Source: Methanobrevibacter olleyae
GTDB taxonomy: Archaea > Methanobacteriota > Methanobacteria > Methanobacteriales > Methanobacteriaceae
DNA: 48,685 nt
Direction of reading: 5' to 3'
Assembly: GCF_900114585.1 (NCBI RefSeq)
Contig: NZ_FOTL01000012.1
Span: 1-48,685, forward strand
Positions 1 to 9,515 of the stretch are shown here, piece after piece. The translations under genes were made by a program, and so were the position numbers. The stretch's first letter is position 1, and each line of letters begins with the position of its first letter. Below the pieces are notes generated by a model. The model searched no databases and was not told the origin of the DNA. It saw nothing but the letters and a program-made list of their open reading frames with translations.

Positions 1-339
1 AAAGAAAATATGAAAATGAAAAAATTAAATCAAATATTCAACTACAAATTAGAGATATTTAACCCAAAAAAGAACACAGAAAAGATTAAAAAACTATTAA
101 AAAGACTAAAAAACGAATTTTTAGAAAAAATAAACAATTGGGAAAAATATAAACCAATAAGGGGTAAAATAGAAGACTTCTTCAAATTATGCAAAGATGG
201 ACTCAACATGAGAGACATACACAAATATACACATGATTCAGTAAAAAGAACCGTATATTTAAATGTATTTTTAGCAGGGCTCATCACATTACAAGGCTAC
301 ACTACAAAAACAGCCCTACAAAAGCTTGCAGAAATGTAA
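1..339 (+). CDS. Transposase, C-terminal part (runs off the left edge)
   Basis: The frame is open to the left edge, so this is probably the end of a longer transposase; the first Met is at 10. The C-terminal half has the look of a DDE (IS4/IS5-type, DDE_Tnp_1) transposase tail: a basic Lys-rich stretch, then KIEDFFKLCKDG, a His-rich MRDIHKYTHDS segment and a hydrophobic LNVFLAGLITLQGY end. The catalytic Asp residues and the Glu would lie outside the window, so activity cannot be judged. It is one of the few plus-strand genes here. No terminal inverted repeat is obvious after the stop. Family assignment is by resemblance only. Confidence 0.6.
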   Translation, partial: KENMKMKKLNQIFNYKLEIFNPKKNTEKIKKLLKRLKNEFLEKINNWEKYKPIRGKIEDFFKLCKDGLNMRDIHKYTHDSVKRTVYLNVFLAGLITLQGYTTKTALQKLAEM

Positions 340-438
340 AAAATCTAGGACCCTAAATATTTTATAAAACCTGTTAAAAATAGAAAAATAAATGTTATAT
401 AGAAATATTATATATAATATTTAAAGACTTTAAAAAGT

Positions 439-454
439 AATTCTAATTAGAATT
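439..454. repeat. 16-bp perfect palindrome
   Basis: AATTCTAATTAGAATT reads the same on both strands. It lies in the gap between the transposase remnant and the 3' end of guaB. It could be an operator-like site or a chance AT-rich palindrome. Apart from this and the guaB hairpin, nothing else is visible in 340-552. Confidence 0.35.
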
Positions 455-533
455 GTAAAAAAAGATAAAAATTATACTTCTAAATAAGAAGAAATAAAAT
501 AAATTAGCTTAAAAACAAAATTAATAAATGAAA

Positions 534-560
534 TAGACTAATTAATAAATAATTAGTCTA
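534..560 (-). terminator. Hairpin over the guaB stop codon
   Basis: An 11-bp perfect inverted repeat (TAGACTAATTA at 534-544 against 550-560) with a 5-nt loop includes the last codons and stop of guaB. On the transcribed strand it is followed by T-rich sequence, as in a transcription terminator. Confidence 0.5.
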
Positions 561-2046
561 AAGTTGGATAATTTGGACTTTCATTAGTAATTAAAAAGTC
601 ATGTGGGTGAGATTCTTTAATACCGCTTGCAGTAATTCTAACGAAATTTGCAACTTCTTTCATTGTTTGAATATTTTTAGCACCACAGTAACCCATAGAA
701 GATTTTAATCCACCAACTAATTGGAAAATAACCTCATTTACAGTTCCTTTATATGGAACTACACCTTCTACACCTTCAGGTACCAATTTTGAATGTTTCA
801 TTTGAGAACCTTTTTCTAACTCTTGGAAGTATCTGTCAGCTCCACCACCAGATCCACCAGTCATAGCTCCCATAGAACCCATTCCACGGTATTGTTTGAA
901 TTTTCTACCATTCATAGTTACTACATCACCAGGAGCTTCTAAAGTTCCTGCAAGCAAATTACCAAGCATCACTACATCTGCACCAGCACCAATAGCTTTT
1001 GCAATATCTCCAGAGTATCTTAAACCACCATCAGCAATAACCGGAATACCTGCTTCACTTGCAACATCAGCAACATCAGCAATAGCAGTTAATTGTGGAA
1101 CACCAATACCTGCAACAATACGGGTAGTACAAATAGAACCGGGACCGATACCTACTTTAAGTCCATCTGCCCCATGAGAAATTAAATCTTCTGCAGCTTC
1201 ATATGTAGCAATGTTACCCATACATAAATCTGCATCAATGTTATCTTTAATAGTTTCTGCAAATCTAACTACATTCATATTGTGAGCATGAGCACAGTCA
1301 ATAGAAATAATATCAGCACCTGCTTGGTCTAAAGCCATAGCTCTATCAAGGTCAAAAGGGCCACATGCAGCAGCTACTAAATATTTGCCATTTTTATCAA
1401 GTGCAGCATTAGGGTGTTGATCTTGGTTTAAAATATCTTTAATAGTAAGAATACCTACTAAAGAACCATCTTCACTAATAACAGGTAATCTTTCCACCTT
1501 ATTTTCATAAGCAATATCTAAAGCTTCTTCTGAGCTAATGTTCTCTTTAATAGTAACAACTTCAGAAGTCATTATTTCTTTAACTAATCTTTTAGACTCA
1601 GATTTTAAAAATGGCCTTACATCCCTTTTAGAAATAATTCCTACAATTTTATCATTTTCCATTACAGGAAGACCGCTAACAGATTCGTTCTCCATAATGT
1701 CTTGAACAGTTTCAATAGAAGATTCCGGACTAATGGTTACTACATCACGAACAGTGATATCCTCTGCACTTTTAACTTTTTTAACTTCTTTAACTTGAGA
1801 TTCTTGATTAATATTACGATGAATTACACCGATACCTCCCTCTTGAGCAAGTGCAATAGCTAAATCTGCCTCAGTTACAGTGTCCATTGCAGCACTCATA
1901 ATAGGAATATTTAATTTAATATCTTTAGTTAAACTAACCTTAGTATCTACATCTTTTGCTTCAATCCAAGAAGCATTAGGAACTAATAAAAAATCATCAT
2001 AAGTATAACCAGGTTTTGCATTATAAATTTTATCAGAAAATTGCAA
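553..2046 (-). CDS. guaB: Inosine-5'-monophosphate dehydrogenase
   Basis: Oxidises IMP to XMP with NAD+, the committed step of GMP synthesis in the cytoplasm. The 497-residue length is normal for the family. The N-terminal [10 protein letters not shown] motif is followed by the barrel, which is interrupted at about residues 95-205 by two CBS domains. The active-site loop GPGSICTTR carries the catalytic Cys306, then the phosphate-binding [12 protein letters not shown] segment and the [10 protein letters not shown] flap follow. The start is TTG at 2046: AGGAGGT lies 7 nt upstream and no ATG is closer. It is monocistronic in appearance, about 180 bp downstream of mfnB on the same strand, and ends in a hairpin. 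Function is confident. Confidence 0.97.
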   Translation of the reverse strand: MQFSDKIYNAKPGYTYDDFLLVPNASWIEAKDVDTKVSLTKDIKLNIPIMSAAMDTVTEADLAIALAQEGGIGVIHRNINQESQVKEVKKVKSAEDITVRDVVTISPESSIETVQDIMENESVSGLPVMENDKIVGIISKRDVRPFLKSESKRLVKEIMTSEVVTIKENISSEEALDIAYENKVERLPVISEDGSLVGILTIKDILNQDQHPNAALDKNGKYLVAAACGPFDLDRAMALDQAGADIISIDCAHAHNMNVVRFAETIKDNIDADLCMGNIATYEAAEDLISHGADGLKVGIGPGSICTTRIVAGIGVPQLTAIADVADVASEAGIPVIADGGLRYSGDIAKAIGAGADVVMLGNLLAGTLEAPGDVVTMNGRKFKQYRGMGSMGAMTGGSGGGADRYFQELEKGSQMKHSKLVPEGVEGVVPYKGTVNEVIFQLVGGLKSSMGYCGAKNIQTMKEVANFVRITASGIKESHPHDFLITNESPNYPTLD

Positions 2047-2100
2047 TATTTTTACCTCCTTAAAAATTGTAAAAAAATAAACAACAAATATAATTAAAAA

Positions 2101-2200
2101 TATTTAAAAAAATCATATTAATTTAAATGAATTAGAATAATTTAATTAAATATTTAAAAAAATCATATTAATTTAAATGAATTAGAATAATTTAATTAAA
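2101..2200. repeat. 50-bp tandem duplication 3' of mfnB
   Basis: Two essentially identical 50-bp units (2101-2150 and 2151-2200) lie between mfnB and guaB, that is 3' of mfnB and 5' of guaB. This is one of a series of such repeats in the window. Confidence 0.85.
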
Positions 2201-2230
2201 TAAAATGATTAAATCAAAGATCATATAAAT

Positions 2231-2950
2231 TTAGTTTTCAAAAGATTGTACGAGCTCTTTTAATTCAGCTACAGCATTATGATCAATGTGACCAGTATTT
2301 CTGTCTCCACCTACACAAGCAGCTCCTCTAACACCTACAACATCACAGCCAATATCATATAATGGTTTTAATTGATCTTTTTTAACAGAGCCTGCCAAAG
2401 CTACTTTTAATCCATAACTGTGAGCTTCTTCAGTGAATTTTTTACAATCATCAATGCTTAAGTAATCAAATAAAGTGTGTCCATCCTTTACAGCAGTATC
2501 TAACATAGCAATATCTGCACCAGAGTCTTTTGCTACTTTTGGAATATCCCAAGGACTCACTGCTCCAACCCTATGAGCATCAGCATAACCAGAAGCAACA
2601 ACAGTAGCATTAGGATTATTATCCTTTACAGTTTTCACTACATTTTTCATTACTTCTAATCCTTCTTCATAGTTACTAGGACCATATAATCCTACTTTAA
2701 TATAGTCTGCACCAGAAACCAATGCACCAATAGCAGCTAAAGAAACAGTTCCTGGTTTGTATGGAACATCTCCTAAAGTTGCACTTACAAGCATATCATC
2801 AGGAGTAATTTCCCTAATATCTTTAATTACCCAAGGGAAATTAGCTCCAAGGGAACCTTCTTTAGGATTTTTAACATCTACTATGTCTGCTCCACCTTCA
2901 ATAGATTCTAAAGCTTCATCATGATTTATAGGACTAATTAATAAAAGCAA
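2231..2950 (-). CDS. mfnB: (5-formylfuran-3-yl)methyl phosphate synthase, methanofuran biosynthesis
   Basis: Condenses two glyceraldehyde-3-phosphate molecules to the furan precursor of methanofuran, the C1 carrier of the first step of methanogenesis. The protein is 239 aa, the usual size, and is a TIM-barrel of the former DUF556 family. The residues reported as catalytic in the family fall at the expected positions: Lys27 in DVKNPKEG, Lys85 in YIKVGL, and Asp151 and Lys155 in LDTAVKDG. The start is TTG at 2950 with GGAGG 7 nt upstream; the protein begins MLLLISP as its homologues do. A TATA-like box lies about 50 bp upstream. It is a single gene with a long AT-rich region in front. Confidence 0.95.
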   Translation of the reverse strand: MLLLISPINHDEALESIEGGADIVDVKNPKEGSLGANFPWVIKDIREITPDDMLVSATLGDVPYKPGTVSLAAIGALVSGADYIKVGLYGPSNYEEGLEVMKNVVKTVKDNNPNATVVASGYADAHRVGAVSPWDIPKVAKDSGADIAMLDTAVKDGHTLFDYLSIDDCKKFTEEAHSYGLKVALAGSVKKDQLKPLYDIGCDVVGVRGAACVGGDRNTGHIDHNAVAELKELVQSFEN

Positions 2951-3000
2951 ATATATTCCTCCAAAAACTATATCATTATTTATTTTTTCTAACTTAATAA

Positions 3001-3011
3001 TTTTATAAATT
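3001..3011 (-). promoter_or_regulatory. TATA-like box for mfnB
   Basis: On the minus strand this reads AATTTATAAAA, an archaeal TATA-box-like sequence about 50 nt upstream of the mfnB start. Confidence 0.4.
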
Positions 3012-3490
3012 TAATTATGATTTTAATATTTTTAATAATAATTCTAAAGAATAATTCTAAAATTTAATAAATTAATTTAAATTAAAATTTATTAAAATTT
3101 GGCTTAAATCTTGAAATTTTATTAAAAAATTTAATAAATTATAATTTAAAATTTTTATAAAATATTTTTCATTAATAAACTTTCAGATACAAAAAATATT
3201 ATAAATATTATAAAAGATAATATTCTATAAAACATTTTAAATTATTTATAATTATATAAATAATATTATAAAAAGCTTTACATTTTTATTATAAGTTCTA
3301 TGATTTCTTAAGAAAATATAGAGTAATAATAACTAATAAATAAAAAAATAAAAAATAAAAATAAGTAAAAAAGCTAAAAAAATTAAATAAACAAAGTAAA
3401 AACAAAATAGAAATGAATTTTATAGAAATTAAAATAAAAAGGAAATAAATAAAAGAAAAAGTCAAATAATTAAAAAAATGAAACTAAAAA
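3012..3490. other. AT-rich intergenic stretch
   Basis: About 480 bp of almost pure A/T between the 5' side of mfnB and the 3' end of the LUD-domain gene. I see no gene, no RNA-like GC-rich block and no convincing repeat. Confidence 0.5.
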
Positions 3491-4717
3491 CTAATAAGGA
3501 GACCCTTTATCTTTAATATTGTCTCTTATTTTCTTATGTGGCTCTCTTGAAAGGCCCTCTTTTTGAGCTGTATTTCTTAAGCTTTCTATAATTTCATAGG
3601 TAGGAGTAAGAACTGGACAATTTTCAGTACACATTCCACATAAAGTACACATATATAAACCTGAACCGACACTGACTTTATTATCCTTAAGGTATTTGCT
3701 CATAGCAACACCACGACCACCTAAATAGCTAGAGTAACCAAATTCATTACCTACAATATTATAAACAGGACAACTTACAATACAATTACCACAGCCAATA
3801 CACCAAAGACATTCATCAATAGCTTCTTTTCTGCCGTTATCTAGTAAAATAACTGCTACTTTTTCTGCTCCATACATATTTTTAAGAAGTTTTTTCTCAA
3901 TATCAGCAGTTTTAGAAGGACCTGCTACAATATTCATATAAGAAGTTAAAGGTTTTCCAGTTGCATAAGCAGTTTCTAATTTAGCAATAGAAACAGAATC
4001 CTCTAAAGATGGTACTAGTTTATCAAGTCCTGCAACAATGATATGGAGTTTTTTATTTTGAACTATACTAATATTTCCTTCATTATGGAGCATTAAAATT
4101 GCACCATCTTCAGCAGCTATTGAATTGGAACCACTGATACCTATATAAGACTTTTCAAGAAGTTTTAAAACATCCTCTCTAACGGCTTCCATGATTTCTC
4201 TTGGAACTGAATTTAAATCTAAATCCATAGACTCATTGACAATATTTGCAATATCTTGAAGAGTTAAATGAGAAGCCGGCCCTGTTGGATGAACTGGATT
4301 GTTATCTTCTTTTTTTAATTGTAAAATACGGTCCCCTAAATCTGTTTCTACAATATTCATACCATGTTTTTCTAAAAACTCTGATACATTTATCTCACGT
4401 AATGTATTAGATTTAGATTTAGCAATGAAAACCTCGTTTTTATCAATATTGCTTGATTCAATTTCTTCATTAATCAAATCTAATAATATCTCTCTTGCTT
4501 CCATTTCATCATTTGCATAAAAACAATCAATGCCATTATCTTTAAAGCTTTCTTTTGCAATAGCAATTAATTCATTATTATTTTCTATTGCATCTTTTCT
4601 AATATCTATCACTCTTTTTTGAAGAGCCTGTATTTTAGGAGACTCAGAAAGAGGTTCAATCTTTTTCTTTAGATTATTGAATACTTTTCTCATTGATTCA
4701 ATTTCTTCTTCTTTCAT
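3491..4717 (-). CDS. LUD-domain protein with two [4Fe-4S] clusters (LutB/LldF-like)
   Basis: A 408-residue predicted cytoplasmic electron-transfer protein. Residues about 70-290 form a LUD domain as in lactate-utilisation LutB/LutC. Then come two ferredoxin-type cluster motifs: C306-x2-C-x2-C-x3-C316-Pro (with an extra Cys303) and C357-x2-C-x2-C-x3-C367-Pro. The start overlaps the stop of the upstream CCG-domain gene by 4 bp (ATGA), with a GGAGAT ribosome site inside that gene, so the two are translationally coupled. In bacteria LutA (CCG) and LutB work together on L-lactate oxidation. In methanogens the pair is widespread but the substrate is not known to me, so I give no gene symbol. Confidence 0.85.
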   Translation of the reverse strand: MKEEEIESMRKVFNNLKKKIEPLSESPKIQALQKRVIDIRKDAIENNNELIAIAKESFKDNGIDCFYANDEMEAREILLDLINEEIESSNIDKNEVFIAKSKSNTLREINVSEFLEKHGMNIVETDLGDRILQLKKEDNNPVHPTGPASHLTLQDIANIVNESMDLDLNSVPREIMEAVREDVLKLLEKSYIGISGSNSIAAEDGAILMLHNEGNISIVQNKKLHIIVAGLDKLVPSLEDSVSIAKLETAYATGKPLTSYMNIVAGPSKTADIEKKLLKNMYGAEKVAVILLDNGRKEAIDECLWCIGCGNCIVSCPVYNIVGNEFGYSSYLGGRGVAMSKYLKDNKVSVGSGLYMCTLCGMCTENCPVLTPTYEIIESLRNTAQKEGLSREPHKKIRDNIKDKGSPY

Positions 4718-5460
4718 TGTCTTTCATCTCCATTATCAGCATCTTTTTCTAAATCAATATCTCTAGAATCATCATTTAAATTGATATGTTCTAGGGCAAA
4801 TTCTGATAAATCTAAAACTTCTAAATTATCTGAATTCTGACTTAAATTCAATTTACAAAAAGGACATGCACTAATCAATAAGCTTGCACCAGTCTCCTCT
4901 GCCTCTTTAATTCTTAATTTAGCTATTGAATTAGATAAATCCCCATAAGCAGATTTTACACCACCACCAGAGCCACAACATCTAGATTTTTCCCTTATAT
5001 TTTCCATTTCAACCAGATTAGAAATAGATTTAATAACCTTGCGCGGAGCTTCATATTCTCCTGCATGTCTAGCTAAATGACATGGGTCATGATAACTAAC
5101 CTTTAAATCATTATTAAATTGAAGCTTGATTTTATTTTCTTTTATTAATTCTTTTAATAATTGAGAAATATGAATGACATCTAAATCAGCATCTAAATAT
5201 TTCTTATAATCTTCTTTTAATGTTTTATAACATCCAGCACAAGAAGTAAGAATAGTTTTTCCTTTAAAGCCAGTTAAATTCTTATTCATTTGCTGAGTCG
5301 CATCTTCTAAAAAACCAGTTCTAAGTAGTACAGACCCGCAGCACTTTTCATCATCTAAAGTTTCATAATCTATATTTGCTAGTTTTAATAATTTTTCAGT
5401 AGCATCACTAATTGAATTTAATTTTTCACGTGCTGTACAACCTTTAAAATATAATAACAT
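4714..5460 (-). CDS. CCG-domain iron-sulfur protein (HdrB/LutA-like)
   Basis: A 248-residue protein with two cysteine-rich CCG domains. The first has FKGCTA, then KCCGS (residue ~39), then TSCAGC; the second has HDPCH, RCCGSGGG and SACPFC. This pattern binds the non-cubane [4Fe-4S] cluster in HdrB and occurs in LutA/GlpC-type oxidoreductases. It is the first gene of a two-gene operon with the LUD ferredoxin. The start is ATG with AAGGT 8 nt upstream. An acidic, Asp-rich tail follows residue 225. It could be a thiol/disulfide or hydroxyacid oxidoreductase subunit; the substrate cannot be told from sequence. Confidence 0.85.
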   Translation of the reverse strand: MLLYFKGCTAREKLNSISDATEKLLKLANIDYETLDDEKCCGSVLLRTGFLEDATQQMNKNLTGFKGKTILTSCAGCYKTLKEDYKKYLDADLDVIHISQLLKELIKENKIKLQFNNDLKVSYHDPCHLARHAGEYEAPRKVIKSISNLVEMENIREKSRCCGSGGGVKSAYGDLSNSIAKLRIKEAEETGASLLISACPFCKLNLSQNSDNLEVLDLSEFALEHINLNDDSRDIDLEKDADNGDERQ

Positions 5461-5668
5461 AATTTTACCTTATTTAATAATTAAAAATTCCTCTATTTTT
5501 AAGTAATTAAACTTATATATAAATAATATTTTTTACATTTAAAGATAGTAGCTGAAATAAGATTAAATCTAAAAAATATTAGTTAATCTAAATAAATTAA
5601 AATACTAAAAATTAATTAAATTGAATAAAATAGAATAAAATAATAAGATAATGAATAAAATAAAAAAA

Positions 5669-5775
5669 TTCATTTAAATAGTATAGCTATTCATTTTTTT
5701 AGCTAAAAATTCATTTAAATAATATAATTATTCATTCTTTAACTAAAAATTCATTTAAATAGTATAGCTATTCCT
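5669..5775. repeat. ~40-bp tandem triplication overlapping the DUF2304 gene stop
   Basis: Three imperfect copies of an about 40-bp unit containing TTCATTTAAATA (unit marks at 5671, 5712, 5752). The copy at the gene end contains the stop codon of the DUF2304 gene, so the last codons and 3' UTR were duplicated outward. The rest of 5461-5668 is A/T-rich without a gene. Confidence 0.8.
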
Positions 5776-6148
5776 TTTTTTCTTTTAATTCAGATTCAAT
5801 ATCTTCTAATTTAATTTCATCATGAATAGCTAAAGCTCTAACCAAGTCAGTCATATTCTGATTTATCTCATCAATTTTTACATATAATCTAAACAGAACA
5901 TAAACAGTAAATGCAAATCCAACAACAAGCAATAAATCTAACCCTCTACCAAAACCAAAGAATCCCGCAAGGGGATCACTAAGTTTAGGAGCAAAAGCAA
6001 AGAAATTTATTATTAAGCAAATAACAACCCATAATCCAAATGTAGCAGGAGTGATTTTCTTAACACGCAACCTATTATACATAAAGATTATAGCTATTAT
6101 AGTTATAATAATTAATAAAATTTGATATATACGAAATGGACCTATAAT
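5768..6148 (-). CDS. DUF2304 membrane protein, possible ATT start
   Basis: A small integral membrane protein with the DUF2304 layout: helix, short basic loop (RLRVKK), PATFGLWVVICLI helix, a loop, a third helix, then a charged coiled tail. The first ATG is at 6082, but starting there removes the expected first membrane helix. The same frame stays open to a TAA at 6166 and encodes a hydrophobic segment with no ATG, GTG or TTG. The best candidate initiator is ATT at 6148, with a weak GGAAG 7 nt upstream, giving 126 aa beginning (M)IGPFRIYQ. A single-base loss near 6150 is the alternative, because an ATG-started overlapping frame would join with one base inserted. DUF2304 genes usually sit beside GT2 genes, as here. 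Confidence 0.7.
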   Translation of the reverse strand: MIGPFRIYQILLIIITIIAIIFMYNRLRVKKITPATFGLWVVICLIINFFAFAPKLSDPLAGFFGFGRGLDLLLVVGFAFTVYVLFRLYVKIDEINQNMTDLVRALAIHDEIKLEDIESELKEKKE

Positions 6149-6176
6149 AATAACACTTCCATTTTAATCATAATTT

Positions 6177-6269
6177 AAATAAATCAATCACAAAAAACAA
6201 TACCACTAAATCCTAAATAAATCAATCACAAAAAAGCAATACCACTAAATCCTAAATAAATCAATCACC
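6177..6269. repeat. ~39-bp tandem triplication over the GT2 gene end
   Basis: AATCAATCAC marks recur at 6182, 6220 and 6259. The copy nearest the gene contains its last codons (VIDLFRI) and stop, so coding sequence was copied into the 3' UTR. Each unit carries a T-run on the transcript strand. Confidence 0.85.
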
Positions 6270-6952
6270 ATTTTAACTAAAATTTTTAAACCAACAATAG
6301 CATCCGTACCTTTATTTTGAGTTTCTGGAGTATAAATTGTAGTAATAGTTACTTCAGCTAATCTAAGATTTTTATCACTAATTTCTTTAATGAATTCAGA
6401 TGAAACACCATATCCTCTTGAGACAATATTTATTAAATCTGTAGCATTAGCAGTGAAAGCTCTCAATCCAGATTGGGAATCTTTGACTTTCCTACCATAA
6501 AATATCAATGTTAAAGCATTCATAATAATATTAGCAAAGCTTTTACTAATTGGCATATCCTCAAAAGGTCTTGCACCAATTACAACATCAGCCTTTCCCT
6601 CTTTTAAAGGTTTACAAACTTTTGGAATATCTTCAATTCCATGTTGTCCATCAGCATCAAATGTTACAATGTATTTAGCACCCTTATTAAGTGCAACAAC
6701 CATTCCTGTTTTTAATGCAGCTCCTAAACCTCTATTAATTACATGAGAAACTACAAATATATTACTAGGATATTTCTTTTTTGATTCTATAGCTAAATTA
6801 AGAGTATTGTCTTTAGAGCCATCATTTACAAGAATCACTTTATATCCCTTTTGAGCAATTCCCTCTATAATTTGAGATACAGTTTTCTCTTCATTAAAAG
6901 CTGGAACAACTAAATAAACATCTTTTGTGATTTTAGAATCTAAGTTCTGCAT
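6245..6952 (-). CDS. Family 2 glycosyltransferase (dolichol-phosphate sugar synthase-like)
   Basis: A 235-residue GT-A fold enzyme without membrane helices. Visible motifs are VPAFNEEKTV near the N-terminus, LVNDGSKDNT, the metal-binding FDADGQHG (DxD-like) and DSQSGLRAF. This is the DPM/UDP-GlcNAc-type GT2 subfamily that moves a nucleotide sugar to a polyprenyl phosphate or to an envelope glycan. The DUF2304 gene just downstream is a common partner, suggesting a membrane-associated glycosyl transfer unit. The ATG start has no clear ribosome binding site, so the message may be leaderless or the site weak. The C-terminal codons are duplicated in the 3' repeat. Confidence 0.88.
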   Translation of the reverse strand: MQNLDSKITKDVYLVVPAFNEEKTVSQIIEGIAQKGYKVILVNDGSKDNTLNLAIESKKKYPSNIFVVSHVINRGLGAALKTGMVVALNKGAKYIVTFDADGQHGIEDIPKVCKPLKEGKADVVIGARPFEDMPISKSFANIIMNALTLIFYGRKVKDSQSGLRAFTANATDLINIVSRGYGVSSEFIKEISDKNLRLAEVTITTIYTPETQNKGTDAIVGLKILVKMVIDLFRI

Positions 6953-6971
6953 AGTATCGTTAAATTTAAAG

Positions 6972-7517
<546 letters not shown>

Positions 7518-7611
7518 TTAAATAATAATTATCTTAATAACAATTAATTCCAATAAAAATAATTAATAATAATTTCTTTTTATATTTTAATACAATATAA
7601 AATATGTTTTT

Positions 7612-7624
7612 AATTATATATAAA
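7612..7624 (-). promoter_or_regulatory. Possible TATA box for ribC
   Basis: Reads GTTTATATATAAT on the minus strand, the best TATA-like match in the gap before ribC, about 105 bp from the start. The rest of 7518-7787 is A/T-rich with no gene visible. Confidence 0.35.
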
Positions 7625-7787
7625 CTTCAAAGATAATCATTACTTTTTTTGATTATTATTCATAAAAATAATCATATTATATATTTAAACCATGCATTAT
7701 TAAAATTTATCATAAAAAGTAAAAAAATCAGTGCACCTACGAACAAAAATGGATAAAAGTGATACAAAAAATAGAAAGAAGTAATAA

Positions 7788-8448
7788 TTAAAAAGTAAAA
7801 TCCCATATAAATTTTACATCATGAAAAGAAAAATCAGCAAGCTTTGCACCATCATAACAATTTTTATCAAAAGTAATAAAATCCAAGTCATAAGAAGTTT
7901 TTAAATTATGATCATGAGCATCTAAAACTATTTCGTTATCTGGAGGATGAACACCATTCCTCCTTAACTTATTATTTAAGTTAAAATATTTATTAGTCCT
8001 TTTCTCAGTTAATTGGGAATAATTTTCCCAATCAGTTTTTCTTTTATAAGATACAATTCTTAAATCTCTCAAACAAAGGTTAATGGCTATTTCTAATGAG
8101 TCTAATGAAGGAAAACTTTCATCAACATATCTGTCCCAAAATGAAGACAAAGAACTTTTAATTTGTTTATAATCTTTTTTAATAGAAGTTCCTTGTTTAA
8201 TATATTTATTTAAATCATTAAATCTTAAATTTAGAACTTTTTCCTGCTTTAAATCTTTCAATAATTTCTTATAAAATCGGACTAAGACTTCTTTTTTTGA
8301 AATAAAAACTTTATCAAATTCTTCTTTAACAAGATTTGACCAAAAAATAGCACTATACTTTCTAAATGCATTAATAGAATTATTGTTAAAGGGATCTATA
8401 AGAAAAGTATATGCTATGGAAAACATTAGTATCAACAAAAGAATTCAT
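7788..8448 (-). pseudogene. PIN-domain nuclease interrupted by a frameshift
   Basis: A frame starting at ATG 8448, with AAAGGATGG upstream, gives MNSFVDTNVFHSIYF, a typical PIN-domain first strand (FVDTNVF, metal-binding Asp6). It hits a stop within 20 codons. The other frame, reached by skipping one T in the TTTT run at 8403-8406, continues smoothly as LIDPFNNNSINAFRK and stays open for about 200 codons to 7788. The C-terminal end, about EIVLDAHDHN then DLDFITFDKN, fits the second acidic pair of PIN domains. PIN proteins are usually RNases, often toxins. It is third in an apparent three-gene unit. It may be inactivated, a sequencing error, or rescued by +1 frameshifting. Confidence 0.7.
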
Positions 8449-8470
8449 CCAAACCATCCTTTCATTATTT

Positions 8471-9001
8471 TTATAAATCTAATAAAGAATTAGTTATTTC
8501 ACCTAATGTTCTTTCATCATAATACTCACTAGGTTTAGATATTTCAGTATAAAACTTTTGTTCATATTTAGATAAAAATAAACTGAATTCCTCTTGTTTT
8601 TCAACATAGTCTCTAGAATTACTTTTTTTAATTTGAATGATATCAATGAAATTAGTAATTAAATCAAGTATCATTTCTAAATGAGCATATAATGATTTAT
8701 CATCTAAAATATAAAATGACATATCTTTAATAGAAGAAAAAGTAAAATATTCATCTTCATAAAGTGGAGATTTAGCTAAAATATCTTCAATTGATTCAAA
8801 AGATTCTTTAATATCTAATACTAACTGTGTGGAACTTTTTTCCTCATTATGAACAATTTTTTCAACTTTAGAAGAAATGATTTCCTTTAATTCTTTTAAA
8901 GCATTGACAAAAGAATCATAAAATTTAGCCCCTTGAGAAATATAATCTGATTGTATAATAATAGACTTTCCAGGCATTATATTATTTGTCACATGTTCCA
9001 T
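8471..9001 (-). CDS. Uncharacterised 176-residue acidic helical protein
   Basis: No family recognised. The protein is charged and probably mostly helical, without membrane segment or signal peptide; it contains one run of hydrophobic heptads (residues about 95-130) that could mediate dimerisation. The start is ATG 9001, since TGAGGTG lies 7 nt upstream; an in-frame GTG at 9016 would sit within that site. It lies 20 bp after the 95-residue gene and 22 bp before the PIN gene, so the three are likely cotranscribed. A role as partner or inhibitor of the PIN nuclease is inference from position only. Confidence 0.6.
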   Translation of the reverse strand: MEHVTNNIMPGKSIIIQSDYISQGAKFYDSFVNALKELKEIISSKVEKIVHNEEKSSTQLVLDIKESFESIEDILAKSPLYEDEYFTFSSIKDMSFYILDDKSLYAHLEMILDLITNFIDIIQIKKSNSRDYVEKQEEFSLFLSKYEQKFYTEISKPSEYYDERTLGEITNSLLDL

Positions 9002-9021
9002 TATAAAGCACCTCACATTAT

Positions 9022-9309
9022 TTATTCATCAAGTACTTTTTTTATTTTTTCATAATTTTCAATTGAATTAACATCTACAATAGTATTATTAAGTAAAGTA
9101 TCTTCAATAGTGTTATTAGATAATGAAATCACATCTAAATTTACATCATCAGAAGGCTCTTCTAATTTATCTCTTATAGCTATTTGTATAGTAACTATAT
9201 CAATATCTCTATTATCAAATTCATCATTTAACTTTTTTAAGAATTCTTCTTTTATTAAGTCATTAAGATTTAATCCATGAACCTTAGATTGAAGTGTTTT
9301 CCATTCCAT
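9022..9309 (-). CDS. Uncharacterised 95-residue acidic protein
   Basis: No family recognised. It begins MEWKTLQSKVHGLNLNDLI, is Asp/Asn/Glu-rich (predicted strongly acidic) and has no membrane helix. The start is ATG 9309, with GGAGG about 7 nt upstream; an upstream frame extension to 9372 is hydrophobic and A/T-rich and looks like non-coding leader. It is the first gene of the unit leading to the PIN nuclease. Small acidic proteins in front of nucleases are often antitoxins, but nothing in the sequence proves this. Confidence 0.6.
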   Translation of the reverse strand: MEWKTLQSKVHGLNLNDLIKEEFLKKLNDEFDNRDIDIVTIQIAIRDKLEEPSDDVNLDVISLSNNTIEDTLLNNTIVDVNSIENYEKIKKVLDE

Positions 9310-9515
9310 ATCTATAACCTCCACTTCGAATATTAAAAAAAGAAAAAATTTTATAAAAATCTGTGTATTCAAACACGTTAATAATATATAGTAGTATATA
9401 TTATTATGATTTGAGTATATATAAAATTAATTATTTTTAATTCTGGCTATGAATTAAATAAAACTAATTTAAAATAAATAAACAAATAATCAGAAATCGA
9501 AAAAAATTTAAAGAA

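Noticed and set aside
896-1177. Plus-strand open frame opposite guaB
   Set aside because: It is a shadow of the guaB coding frame, rich in Pro/Ala/Ser because of complementary codons, and has no ribosome site.
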